From Tretioscincus oriximinensis (lineage: Eukaryota; Chordata; Lepidosauria; Squamata; Gymnophthalmidae), in NCBI GenBank assembly GCA_022410635.1, contig JAJVDF010000192.1, positions 1,219,024-1,283,023 on the forward strand: a stretch of 64,000 nucleotides of DNA, written 5' to 3'. Of the stretch, positions 37,453 to 47,745 are shown one piece after another; the stretch's first letter is position 1; each line of letters opens with the position of its first letter. The notes beneath the pieces are model-generated. The model did no database searches. It was not told where the DNA came from and saw only the letters and a list, made by a program, of their open reading frames with translations. Position numbers and translations under genes: made by a program.

Positions 37453-38177
37453 TCAATGTGGATCACAAGATAAAATTCACAAATTTCCACTTTTGCTCAG
37501 CTTTTAAAAGTGTAAGAATGCTGTTACATACTAGCTCGTTCANTTTTCCCCTATCTGTCTGCCTATCTATCTCAATATAATTCTTCCTTCTTCTGGTGGC
37601 TATTCCAGAGTCAGGGATCCTTCTTATATGCAGCAACCCTTTGCACTTCTAAAAGCATAAAGAAACCTCAGATCCAGGAAAAGATCTATATCCCATTGAG
37701 TCCAATGAAATAGTGCCTATGTTGCATCAGTATTATACGGAGAGCACTTACTTTGATAAGAACGCCAGGTGCTATTTTTGGAATTTTGCACAAGCAATAT
37801 ATGACAAATAGATGCTCTACACGATTTGTTCCTTATCAGATTCCACCTGTCAAATCACAGAGATCTATGTGACTAATGCATAGGAAAAGTACATAGATAA
37901 ATATGCTTCATTCAAGATCATTAACAAAGTTGAATCAAATTACAAGAAGAAAACAAGGAGGAATATACTGTACTATTGCATGTGGTAATTGAAGTATTAT
38001 TCATATCTAAAATATTTCTGCTCCCCTCCATTTTAGTAAGCTGCGGTATAGCTGGGATCAACAGCAGCCTAGTTAGTTGTAGGAGTGAGAAAAAGATCTG
38101 ATGGGAAGCCTCCCTATTGCAATTGGAGTACCTTCCTCTCTTATTTTCTATATACCACTTTTCAAATCCATATTCAT
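37453..38177. other. No feature recognised
   Basis: AT-rich unique-looking sequence. Confidence 0.4.
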
Positions 38178-38648
38178 TTAAAGTGAAAGGTTGTTAAGAG
38201 AAGCAATAGCAGCAGTGACAGTGATGCCGATATCAACAATGATGTAGATGAAACAGAGAATGCTGGAAGCCAACCAGATGTTGACGTATATATCAAAGGT
38301 AGTCAAGAAAAACAGTTCAAGGAAGTTAACAATCCTCTTTTTGCATTTAGATATTGTGTTTCGGGTCAGGGAAAATTTCCCCCTGTCACGGAACAACCAA
38401 CTCCTTTGAAGATGAAATTGGTTGATAGTTGAGTGGAGCAAAGCTGTCAGCATCCTAAAAATCTGTTGCCCTTCATCCCACGATACTGATTCCCTTTGAG
38501 GTAGTAGCAAAGCTTCAAAGACTGAGAACTTCAGAAGATTTTGGATGGGCCAGTTTGGTGGAGAACTCACAAAACATACGTGTTGGGCCAGTTTTGTGAA
38601 CCCATATTGGGTAGCATTTTCTGAAGTGGCGCCCAAAAGGATGCCCAA
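38178..38648 (-). CDS. Unexplained 156-codon ORF (hypothetical; probably old repeat)
   Basis: This is one of the longest frames in the window that is explained neither by a microsatellite nor by GC-rich sequence. The predicted protein has an NAT sequon near residue 11 and a hydrophobic C-terminal stretch, about residues 110-150, that could be a membrane segment. I recognise no domain. Just beyond it on the plus strand (38696-38735) a 16-17-bp unit (TAGTTGTAGACCTCTTT) is repeated, followed by AATAAAGTCTGCGACC, which looks like an LTR polyadenylation region, though on the opposite strand. It may be a fragment of an endogenous retroelement or chance. Confidence 0.2.
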   Translation of the reverse strand: MGILLGATSENATQYGFTKLAQHVCFVSSPPNWPIQNLLKFSVFEALLLPQRESVSWDEGQQIFRMLTALLHSTINQFHLQRSWLFRDRGKFSLTRNTISKCKKRIVNFLELFFLTTFDIYVNIWLASSILCFIYIIVDIGITVTAAIASLNNLSL

Positions 38649-38695
38649 TAGTATAGTGGACCAGAGGACATAAACTCCAGACCTTCATGGCTCTA

Positions 38696-38746
38696 GTGTA
38701 GTTGTAGACCTCTTTAGTTGTAGACCTCTTTAATAAAGTCTGCGAC
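38696..38746 (+). repeat. Tandem 16-17-bp duplication next to an LTR-like poly(A) signal
   Basis: TAGTTGTAGACCTCTTT occurs twice head-to-tail, then AATAAAGTCTGCGACCAATA. The AATAAA followed by a G/C-rich stretch is reminiscent of a retroviral R-U5 boundary, but no TG...CA ends or target duplication were found. Confidence 0.5.
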
Positions 38747-39321
38747 CAATACTAGGTTAGGGTACTATTTTCATCACTCAAACACTGTCTACTTTGATCA
38801 ATGTGGATAAGCTTGATGAGGGTAAACCTGATCAGTCTTACCCAAGGGGAAGGGGGAAAACAAAATCTACTAAAGATCTCTGAAACAAAGATACAAAAAG
38901 GAATAAATAAAGATGCAAAGAGATAAACAGAAAAACACATTACTCCAAAAATCGGTGTCATCCATTATAAAAGTGCTGACAGAAAAATATTGCAGTGGCT
39001 TTAAAAGGGGCACTGAAGAAAGAGACAGACGGTCTCCTAGTTGCAGTGCAGAAACAGGTGCTTCACACAAATAACTGAAAAATCACATCATGACAGCAAA
39101 TGTTGCTCATGCAAAAAGGCCAAAGGAACTGCAGTTGCAAGAAGATAGCACAGACTTCTTATTTAAAAATAGCACAAAACAGTGGCAAATATTAGCCGCT
39201 GGAATATTAGCTATACACATGCAAAAATGGTCAAGAAAAGGTCAAAATACTATGGAATTCTTGACTACAAACCAGTTAATATCCGAGTGTAATGTGAGAG
39301 TTGAATGATGATAGAAGTCAA
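38747..39321. other. No feature recognised
   Basis: Unique-looking sequence. Confidence 0.4.
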
Positions 39322-39368
39322 AGGAATATACTAAGGTCTACGAGGTCACAAAGAGTTGGACATGACTA
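39322..39368 (+). mobile_element. BovB/RTE-like LINE or SINE 3' tail
   Basis: GAGGTCACAAAGAGTTGGAC followed by ATGACTAAAGAGTAGCACAG matches the well-known RTE/BovB 3' end pattern (CACAAAGAGTCGGACACGAC-like). Only the last about 45 bp are recognisable. Confidence 0.55.
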
Positions 39369-39689
39369 AAGAGTAGCACAGCAGCTGCAGCTGACAATAG
39401 TAAAATTGAGGGGGAATAACTGGGAGTGAATCATCAGGCAAAATGTTTTGCAAACTGAAATTGAGTGTTAAAGGCAAAGGAAGACCACAATTGTACCAAC
39501 AGTAATTAGTAACCTCATAGTTTATATCTTGCATATTATCCATCAGTTAAAAGGCAGAGCTATTGGGAACAACACATATTTGCCTCATTATCCTAAGGTT
39601 TGGAAAAGAAAGGATCTAATGGCCAGAATACCAAGCCAATCATAAACATCTATTACACTGCCAAGAAAGTAATGTGTTTATGCAAAATA
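39369..39689. other. No feature recognised
   Basis: Unique-looking sequence before an L1 fragment. Confidence 0.35.
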
Positions 39690-40200
39690 AAATAATGTAA
39701 AGCCTGATGTATAATTGGAACCAGACCACTATTATTTTGTATTTGATGGATCCACCACTGGAGAAGACCTATGGAAGACTGCTTCACTGTATGATCACTG
39801 CAGTGATACTATTATGCACTCAAGGTTGGAAGAATTTATCAATATCTACTAAGGAAGATTGGGTACAGAAATTGTTAGATGTGGCGGAAATGGATAAATG
39901 GACATGCTTGATTAGAGAAAGATCATTGATGTTGTATTTGAAAAAGTGGCAACCCCTTATGGACATTCTGTGTGAGAAAGAAGGAGACGGGTTTGGTTTT
40001 CAAGGTTACAAAGAACGTGGAGATTAATAAGTTTGTTTTTTTCAAGGAAAGGAAATGGTTATATTACTTATGGAGAGGTATGAATATAGATTTATTTAGA
40101 ATTGCCAAGAAGTTACTATATGTAATTGGGGTGTTTTTCCCCTACACACGCACACACACTTGATATCTCTTTTTATTGTATGTTGGAAAATGCTTAATTA
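39690..40200 (+). mobile_element. L1 LINE fragment (ORF2 C-terminus and 3' UTR)
   Basis: The frame at 39707-40027 (106 codons) contains WVQKLLDVAEMDKWTCLIRE and LYLKKWQPLMDIL, which follow the pattern of the L1 ORF2 C-terminal domain. The rest decays into a 3' UTR with a short (CA)n run near 40143-40158. The 5' part, including RT and endonuclease, is absent. No clear target duplication. Confidence 0.72.
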
Positions 40201-40306
40201 ACTCCCTCCACCCAAAAAAGCAAGAAAACGAGAGAGCGAGAGGGGACAGAAAGGAAGAAGGAATGGAGGACGGACAGAGGGAACAGCCATTTTTATCTCA
40301 GGAGGA

Positions 40307-40314
40307 CTATTGCA
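40307..40314. repeat. Left 8-bp target duplication of SINE
   Basis: CTATTGCA, identical to 40621-40628. Confidence 0.7.
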
Positions 40315-40620
40315 GGCATGGATAGCTCAGTCGCTTAGGAATTCGTCTCTCACCTGGGAGATCGGGTTTCGAAGCCCTGTGTGGGACGTGGGGAGGGCTG
40401 AGCACCTTCCACTAGCCTGTAGCTCTAGCCAACCCAGCTATTTGAAAGCATGAATTGCAAGAAATTGCAACTGACTGCAAGTAGATATATGGGAACCACC
40501 ATAGCCTGGTGGGGAAGATAGAATGGAAGCCTTCGGGCAAAATATATCCTTGTAAGCCGCTTTGAGTCCCTTTGAAAGGTGAGAAAAGCGGGGTATAAGA
40601 ACCAAGTTCTTCTTCTTCTT
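40315..40620 (+). mobile_element. tRNA-derived SINE, head type B, full-length copy
   Basis: The 306-bp reference copy. The head has a box A-like TAGCTCAGTCGCTTAGG and a box B-like GGTTTCGAAGCCC. The body has GAGCACCTTCCACTAG, two CAACCCAGC/TTGCAAG stretches and GGGAACCACC. The tail has GTAAGCCGCTTTGAGTCCC, AGCGGGGTATAAGAACC and a (CTT)n end. It is bracketed by CTATTGCA. The GCCGCTTTGAGT-type 3' end is similar to LINE 3' ends (BovB-like in squamates), the usual source of SINE mobility. Confidence 0.92.
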
Positions 40621-40801
40621 CTATTGCACATTTCAGTTCAAGATGGCTTTGCAGACCCGTGGGGATTGATATAAGTTTGAAACAGATAATGGAGGCATTC
40701 ATGTGTTCCTATTGTCTAATATCACTAGGAGAAAAACTGTACCTTTATCCTACCTGCCACCTCAAGGGTGGGAAAATCCCCGTGAGTGACAGCTTATACA
40801 G

Positions 40802-41152
40802 CAGAGATAGGGAACCTTTTTTCAGCCAGACCACATTTGGATATTCTTAATACAACTTGAGGTCCACAACCCCCCCACACCTCCCAGGCCGCAACTCGTA
40901 TCCATGCCCCCCTCCACCACCATGGCCACAAAATCATGGGTTTTTTAATGTTCCCCCAGCCCCTCGCCCCTCCCTCGCTCGTCTTCCTCCCTCCTCTTTT
41001 TGCATTTCACTTCATGTTTTAACATAGTGAGGAACAATTATTTAGCCTAATGTTTCAAAAGGAAACATGCTCTCAGACCAAATAGTTCCCAGGGGAGCCC
41101 GCCATGGGCCAGACCAAATGGTTCCATGGGCCAGATCTGTTCCCCATCCTTG
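40802..41152. mobile_element. 351-bp hAT-type element (Charlie-like)
   Basis: The left end CAGAGATAGGGAAC and the right end (reverse: CAAGGATGGGGAAC) are inverted repeats of the CAGNGNTGGGGAAC type common to vertebrate hATs. The flanks are TTATACAG at 40794-40801 and CTATACAG at 41153-41160, an 8-bp target duplication with one change. The interior contains GGGCCAGACCAAATGGTTCC, a block seen in such elements, and a C-rich stretch near 40870-40990. No transposase. Confidence 0.82.
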
Positions 41153-41160
41153 CTATACAG

Positions 41161-42477
41161 GAAGTAGTGTGGTAAAGTGGTGTCTACTAAGGATGCTTCC
41201 ACTTATTTCATATTGAGATCTCTCTTCCATGCCTGGTTCTCTGCAGGAACTGCAGCTTCCATAATTGCCATGTTGCCCCTTTCCCGCTACATTTCCAGAG
41301 CTGCCAGTAGCTGTACTTGTCGGCTATCAATAAGTCAGATATGTTAACAGTAAATGTTTTTCTCCCGATTTTTCACTACAAGCGATAGGCTCTAATTTAG
41401 TAAATCTATTGGCTTCATTCATTTCTATTGCTATGTATATGAATTATTCCTGTTCAGATACCCAGTATTGACTGCAGAGGACTAATAATTGCTGAAAGAA
41501 ACATGATCTGCCAGACAAAACAGAAAATGAAATATCAATTTAAATTTGATAAGAAACTGGCTCAGAGAAACTACAAGTTAAGCCATTCAGAATTCTCCAA
41601 TGTGATACAATTTTGGTATCACCTGTAACTGATTAACATGACATTTGGTATGAGCTTAACAAGGGGAAAATCAAGTCTTCCTTGATTCAATATGGCTCTG
41701 TTTCTAGACATCATCTATGCTTTGAATGATTTAGATCCTGTTTGCATAGACTTCAGTAAGGAGTTTTAGGAATCTCTGAAAAATATTACTGAACCTGTGC
41801 AAACAGTACTTTANACTGAATCCAGATAGTTGGCAGAGCAAGTAGGATCCAGGTTGGAAGTCATAGGATCCATTATGAAGATGGAAACTGTGGCAGTGTT
41901 TCTTTTTATTTCTGTTATGTTAAATAGAATCTCCACTGTGGGCTTTAACATTTTCTAGGCCTGAGGACTTCATTGGAAGTCCACCATTTTAAGTCCTTCT
42001 GGCAACAGGAAATATGACTGGAAGTCTGCCATTTTCAACCCCTCAAAAATGATTTTTCAAAAGTAAATTGAAAATCCTGATAATCCTGATCAGGACTTCA
42101 ATGCAGAATAAAGGAGAAAAAAAGAACCTCATTTAAATTAATTTATAAAACAGTCACCTGTGAGTAAAAAAAAAGTAATTTTGAGGCTGCTTCTGCATTT
42201 TCCAGAAGAAATGGTTTCCTAATGGAAAAGCAGGATGACAATTACAAAAGTGATACGGGTGAATGAAAAATGCCAGTGTGGTTCTTAAGAAAGACTAATC
42301 TGCATCAGGTTATCCCTGTTTACTGCAAAACCTAAAATCAGCCAGTTGGTTCTAAGGATGGCCATAAATGATTTGTGATCCATTGTTTCTCCCTTCTTCT
42401 ATTGCATATCAGCCTCCTCCTCGGAACATACCCTGGTCTTCCTCCTTTCCTGGTTGTGTCTTATCATACGTCCATTA
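41161..42477. other. No gene recognised
   Basis: Unique-looking sequence. Near 41980-42035, GGAAGTCCACCATTTTAA and GGAAGTCTGCCATTTTCA form a diverged local direct repeat. Confidence 0.4.
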
Positions 42478-42775
42478 GAAGAAAAAGAAGAAGAAAGTTG
42501 TTTTTATACCCCACCCTTCTCACCTGAAAGGATCCAGAGCTGCTTAGAACGTTATTTTTCACCCAAGTTTTACATCAATTCTACCTTCCCCACCATGTTG
42601 TCGTGATACCCATTTATCTACTTACAAATGTTTTTGCTCTCAAACAGGTGAGTTGGCTGAAGTTAAGGCAATAGAGAGCACCCACCCCTCTCCACAGCTG
42701 ATACTGGGCTTTGAACTCCCGATATCTCTGTTGAAACACCAAAGATCTTAACCTCTGTATCACTGTACCTTACTA
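42478..42775 (-). mobile_element. tRNA-derived SINE, head type C, minus strand
   Basis: The left side is the shared tail (AGAAGAAGAAAGTTGTTTTT, ATACCCCACCCTTCTCACC). The right side, in reverse, is a different tRNA-like head (GTACAGTGATACAGAGGTTA, then GGGAGTTCAAAGCCC). Box B is degenerate. The same head occurs at 50692-50935 and 62569-62838. Confidence 0.82.
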
Positions 42776-43009
42776 TGTCCATTGTAACAGGGTGTGCAGT
42801 CTAGAGCAGACCACAATAGCTTCTTCTAAATGGACTACTAGACCTTCTGGAATAGAAGCACCAGTATCCTAAATGATCCAAATGATCTTTTAAGTGGATA
42901 GGCAAGTGTCCATTTCCTAGAAAGACCTCAAAAGCAGGACTTGATTGGAGCAAGAAGAAACAGCGAAGTGTACCAGACACTACAGGAAGAGAAGTGGGTG
43001 CTTGGATGC

Positions 43010-43320
43010 ATTCTACATGCTTTCTGCATGTTACACGCCTGACTGCACCCCCTCCCCTCCCTCAGACATACTGTAATTGGTTAAAAATCTATCACGTAAC
43101 ATGTAGAACACAGAAAGGCTAGAATACAGCCTTCATATTTCCTTCAGAAATATTTCCACAATGCAGGAGAAACTGTAGATTTTTAAAAGCAAACCATGCA
43201 AGGTAAATATTTCTGGAGTGACTGAAGAACAGTTAAGCAATTGACAACGAGAATGATTTGTTCCTATTAATTGCTTAGATTTTCCCTAATCAAAGTGTCA
43301 AAGTACAATATAATGCTTTT
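43010..43320. repeat. Unnamed interspersed repeat, copy 2
   Basis: Aligns in order with 18070-18360: TCTACATGCTT, CTGTAATTGGTTAAAAAT, CATGTAGAACAC, CTAGAATACAGCC, TTTCTTCAGAAATATTTCC, GGAGTGACTGAAGAA. Both copies are diverged from each other. The family is not recognised. Confidence 0.6.
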
Positions 43321-43419
43321 AAATGACAACAGAGAACCAACTTTGAGGAAGAAAATGGGTTNCGAATGAATAGGAGAATGGAAGCCTCTGCTGCCCATCC
43401 ACTGTAACTTGTAAGCCCT

Positions 43420-44110
43420 TCATCCATCCGTGGCCAGCTTCATGCTCTATACAGCGCCTGGCCGATCCCATATATATTTAGCTGACATGGACTTTGCATT
43501 GTTTTGTCAATTCTCTTCACCAGCAGAAAGTTGACAAGCGGCAGAGAAGCTTTAAAAGGGAAATCAGCCAGCCACGCAAAGCTTGTAACAATATCAGGCT
43601 CACGCGTATAGTAATCGGATTTATAACCTTGTTGCCGTATCAGTTTATAATCTCAACCAATGCTAGTGAAAATGATACGTATCCCCTCCCTGATACTAAA
43701 TGGATTCCGCTGCCACACAGAGCTTTCTGGCGGTTTAACTAAATCAGATTAAAGTTAAACCAAGGTAGTTGTGGAGAGCTGCAGCACGTCATCTGCTTCT
43801 AATGCCCCTCATTCAACGTCTAGTCACTGTTCCTCTTTGCTCGGCTTTTCTACATGCTCAGCAACAGCAACAGCTCAGAGGCAGGGACCATGCTGAGTTG
43901 CAAGCTGAGCACACAATGAGCAACAGCAAACGGGGGGTTCAAAATGATGAGCAATTCAGACACCAGCAGCTGAGACTGTGTGGTGGGCTGGGCCCCACAA
44001 AAGAGGCCTTCAAAGAACTATCACCCTCTTCTTCTCAGGGTGTAATTCAACAGACAAGCAAATGCTTGCCTGGGGAACATCCCGGCACCCTTCGTGGCAT
44101 CTCCAGCTAA
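43420..44110 (+). other. Repeat-poor block, candidate conserved non-coding element
   Basis: This block has balanced composition with several CpGs (for example GCTCACGCGTATAG, GACAAGCGGCAGAG) and no transposon traces. Two frames of 82 and 113 codons abut here; the second is rich in Gln (five CAG/CAA codons in a row near 43860) but has no recognised domain. Non-coding regulatory sequence, or an unannotated exon, are both possible. Only a cross-species alignment can decide. Confidence 0.3.
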
Positions 44111-44418
44111 AAGCATTCTTAGGAAGGATTGCTGCCTGAGACTTTACACGTGAGTGTCAGACAGATTACACTAGACTAGGTTAGATGCTCCAAGTAAGGT
44201 GACCCATTTGTCCTGATTTGCACAGTCCTCTATCTGAAAGTGCCCTCTATTTTAAGGAAGTTCAAATTTAGTTTAAATAGACATTTTAAGGGAGAAGCGC
44301 AGAGACCTCACATCCAGTTCTTATTCTGAACAGAAAAGTGACCAGAGACACAGGTTACCAGGTTACTGTTTTCTCCACAACAGTGAGGGATACAAAAGAC
44401 ACATTCTCAAGCTAGTAT
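44111..44418. other. Possible fragment of a GGTGACC-type hAT element
   Basis: AAGGTGACCCATTTGTCCTG followed by ATTTGCACAGTCC resembles the terminal region of hAT-like repeats starting AGGGTGACCAGATGTCC. No second end was found. Confidence 0.3.
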
Positions 44419-44420
44419 TA

Positions 44421-44603
44421 CAGGTGAAACTCCATTATAATGCCAAGGGGTCAGGTGGATTTGTTCATTATAATGAAATTTTGTTATAATGAAACCCATT
44501 GTAACAATATTATTGTCATGGGCATTCTGCTAGACCTTTCAAGCTTGTTTATTATACTGCAAATTTCATTATCTTGGGGATTTTTATAATGGGGTTTCAC
44601 CTG
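44421..44603. mobile_element. 183-bp Tigger/pogo-like (Tc1-mariner) MITE
   Basis: The left end CAGGTGAAACTCCATTATAA is inverted at the right (reverse: CAGGTGAAACCCCATTATAA; 19 of 20). TA flanks both sides (44419-44420 and 44604-44605), the Tc1/mariner target. TTATAATG-type words recur inside (near 44471, 44485), giving extra internal inverted pairs. There is no transposase. Confidence 0.87.
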
Positions 44604-44605
44604 TA

Positions 44606-45157
44606 CTGCTTATTTGTTGGTGGACTTGGGAAGACAAGAGGCAGAGGAAGGAGCTTTCACTGGCAGCGGTGGGTGGGGTGCCATGGTGCTTTTAGGGTTG
44701 GAGTGGGCTGCCAGGTTCTGTCATTGGCAAATTTGAGCCAGGTGCCAGAGCTGCCTCCTCTGGAGGATACCTTCTCCACTTTGTTGGGTGGACAGCCAGG
44801 CAGCCTGCGGAGCCAGCGCAGTCAGCACATGCACTAAGTTAAAATTCTGAGCCCTGTCATTCGTCACTAGACCTCGAAATGTTGGACTTGTCAATATGTG
44901 TTTAATGAATGGTAGAGAGGCAGATTTGCAACCTTTATTACTCTCTTGGTGACACATGTGTGCATATGCATGTGTTTTAATGTAAAGGTGCTACATGTAG
45001 AAAATTTGAATGACTTGTGCATGGTGATCATCTTCATGTAAATTAAGCATTTCCCTAAGCTTCCAATCATGTTTATCTGGACTTCCAACCATACATAATG
45101 TCTTTCCATGGTCTTCTACAGATTACAGAACTTAAGAAAACATTATTCTTGGGTATT
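44606..45157. other. No feature recognised
   Basis: Unique-looking sequence, locally G-rich near 44620-44700. Confidence 0.4.
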
Positions 45158-45168
45158 ATGTAGAGAGA

Positions 45169-45480
45169 ATTTTGGTGTAAATAGACAAGATTCTATCATT
45201 AGGTACATTATACAGCTTATCTCCCAATTGCATATTATGTAAGGCTCTTTTAACTTGATTTCCTAGGTGGTGGTGGAGGGGAGGGAAAATGGGTGGGGGG
45301 GTGGGTACAAGACACATGGTAACGTGAAATGTATAACCATTGTATTACTATCTTTATGATAAATGTCCTTCAGATCTATATTGTACAATGTGATTTGTGA
45401 AATACTGTAATAATCACTGCAATAGCACTGTAATAACAATGTTACCAATAATAATAATAAAATATAATTGCAAAAAAAAA
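45169..45480 (+). mobile_element. L1 LINE 3' end with target duplication and G-rich tract
   Basis: Bracketed by ATGTAGAGAGA at 45158-45168 and 45481-45491, an exact 11-bp target duplication. It carries a G-rich tract at 45267-45306 (GGGGAGGGAAAATGGGTGGG type, able to form a G-quadruplex), typical of L1 3' UTRs, and ends with AATAATAATAAAATATAATT and an A9 tail. The copy is strongly 5'-truncated and non-coding. Confidence 0.82.
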
Positions 45481-45491
45481 ATGTAGAGAGA

Positions 45492-46326
45492 AGCTTTCAC
45501 TATCATTTTCAGGCTAAGGGTGACCATGCCCTAGGACTAGAATGTTAATAAGTGGTGTGGACTACAGTTTCCAATGTCCTTAAGCAGCAACATGATGTCT
45601 AGAGTTGATACATCTTGGAACACACAATATATGGAGTTATTTACACTGTCTACCTCTGAAAACTTAATGGAAGTAGATGAGTAAAAATAATAATAAACAT
45701 CCTTGCCATCAATCAAACCACATCTACCCCATTCTTTGTACACATTTGGCACTATTTCATGGTGGAGGAGTAAATGGGAGACATATTCGGCCATGTTTGC
45801 TTAAGACACGCTCAATCAAATTAATATTGCAGCATGTTGAGATGTTGGTAGGGCAATCTCCATTTTTCATTCTCATGTGGATGACACTTTAGTTCAGCCT
45901 CAACTCCCTTCCAAAGTAGAAGCATAAAATAAAGAAGTAGACACATTTAAAGATTTATAGAGGCTGATCAGGATATAAATGCAACAACATGATAGAACAG
46001 GGAAAGATTATGTCACCCTTGTTCTTTTTTCAAGCTTCTTGTGAAATCACAATAGTAATGTAGTTCAACTAAAAACATGTGTAATGCATAACGTCTACAA
46101 AATAAGGTGAATAAATAATACCCTGAGAGGTCTATAAGCAATAGACAGGCAACCAATATAGGTATCCTTTAGGGATGGACATCTATTATCCAGAATATCA
46201 TAGATAGAGAATGATGGAGCCCATGCACAAATATTCAGGGGAGCCTCCCCAACCAAGTAACTTCAAAATTCTGGATTCTAACTCACAGTCCCAGACAGCA
46301 CTCACCTCTGAAGACATGCTTCATAA
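45492..46326. other. No feature recognised
   Basis: Unique-looking sequence with short chance frames. Confidence 0.4.
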
Positions 46327-46585
46327 GAGCCAGTTTGCTTTAGTGGTTAGAGTATTGGACTCTTATCTGGTAGTCTCCCGGTTCGATTCCGCACTCCTCC
46401 ATGAAAGTCAGATGGGTGACTTTGGGCCAGTCACAGTTCTTTAGAACTCTCTCAGCCCCACCTACCTCACAGGGTGTTTGATGTGGAGAAATCAATAAAA
46501 GCAATGTGCACCCCCCTATGGTTGCCCCCCCTGAGACTTTTGGGCATAGGGCGAGATATAAGTACAAATAAATAAATAAAATAAT
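46327..46585 (+). mobile_element. tRNA-derived SINE, Sauria-type (head type A)
   Basis: Same architecture as 2047-2304: GAGCCAGTTTGC start, box B GGTTCGATTCC, TTTGGGCCAGTCACAG core, CACCTACCTCACAGGGTG, CCCTATGGTTG and a tail of AAATAAATAAAT. Box A is TTTAGTGGTTAGAG, slightly degraded. Confidence 0.88.
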
Positions 46586-47171
46586 ACTTGGACTACACAA
46601 AGTTGAGAAAGNTTGTTCTATAACATCCATATTAAATTTCAGTTCAAAGTTGTGCAAAAAAAATCTCCACAGCAGGAACCTTCAAGAATGGGACAGACTC
46701 AGAAATTGCTGGTCCACACAGATGAAGTGCCCAGTGCTCACTCCTCAGCTCAAAGCGTGAGGTGACTCTCCCTTTCCCCTTTCCATATAGTTCATTTAAT
46801 GGTTGACATGGGTGATAGATTATTCATTCTGTCCAGTGAGGTTAGTCTTCAGAAATGTTCATTTACTGTTAGATCTATCCACTTTAACTCTGTTATTACA
46901 GTATACTATCACTAGACTGCCTTAAGATAGTGGCAAGTTCTGTGCTGAAAGTATTCAAGCTTAAATTAAATGGTCATCTGCACTGTATCTTATAGATCAG
47001 GGTTTTTCAATTGTAACACTTTGGATGTTTCTGAAGTACAGTTCTCAGTGTTACTTGATGCTGACCATGGTGGAGGAGGTAGTAAGAACAGAAACTGAAA
47101 AACATTTGGAGGATCACAGCAAGATTATTCTATTTAGCAACCATTTTACAATGTAGGTCTGCGAAGAGGAT
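46586..47171. other. No feature recognised
   Basis: Unique-looking sequence. Confidence 0.4.
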
Positions 47172-47362
47172 TAGGGGCTTTCAGCGTTAGCTTTCAGCAT
47201 TATTCCAGATCGTATTATGGAAAAGGGACAAGCTATCTGCATGCTAGTGGTGACCACCATAAGCCCCACCCAGAATATGCTGTAGCCTGTACCGGCAAGT
47301 AAGCGGCAAATCCCTTTTCCGGGATATAATCTGGAATAAATCACAAACCAAGGAGGGTCTAA
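47172..47362. mobile_element. About 190-bp TIR MITE, CTTTC...TATTCCAG family
   Basis: The left arm CATTATTCCAGATCGTATTA and GGAAAAGGGA are inverted in the right arm (reverse: TTTATTCCAGATTATATCCC then GGAAAAGGG). Relative of 25280-26331 and 37280-37452. Target duplication unresolved. Confidence 0.55.
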
Positions 47363-47457
47363 TTCTGCAATTCAATTATTCTACTGTTCAGTTAAACAGA
47401 AGGGATGACAATTAACAAGGTCAAAACAAGATTAACAAGGGCAAAACTTAGGGATAG

Positions 47458-47745
47458 TGAAAGAGGAAAAATGAATGGTAGTCCAAATTTGTTTGCATAT
47501 TTCACTGAAGCATTTCCTTTGGTTTGGTAATAAATAAGAAAGTATTTGCTGGAAACTAATTGGGAATGGTCCTCTCAAGGCTGGATGAACCTGAGAAAGA
47601 ATGGAGTGATCTTGGGTGTTTAATCTGAACCTGTTAGGTGGTAACTGCTGGTATTACTTTCAGCATGATCTTTTATCAATAAATACTGACATGTTCCTTC
47701 TTAGCCAGGTTCTCAGTTTTGGGTATCAAGAAAGGGATTTTGACA
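47458..47745 (+). repeat. 5' LTR of Gypsy element (left limit approximate)
   Basis: Shares with the 3' block, in order, ATAAGAAAGTA, GGAAACTAAT, GTGTTTAATCTGAACCT, GTAACTGCTGGTATTA, CATGATCTTTTATCAATAAA (poly(A) signal at 47678-47683) and GGGATTTTGACA. The start could instead be at 47547 (TGCTGGAAACT). Confidence 0.75.

Noticed and set aside
43769..44110. 113-codon ORF with a Gln run
   Set aside because: No recognised domain and no flanking splice sites; listed only as part of a candidate conserved block.
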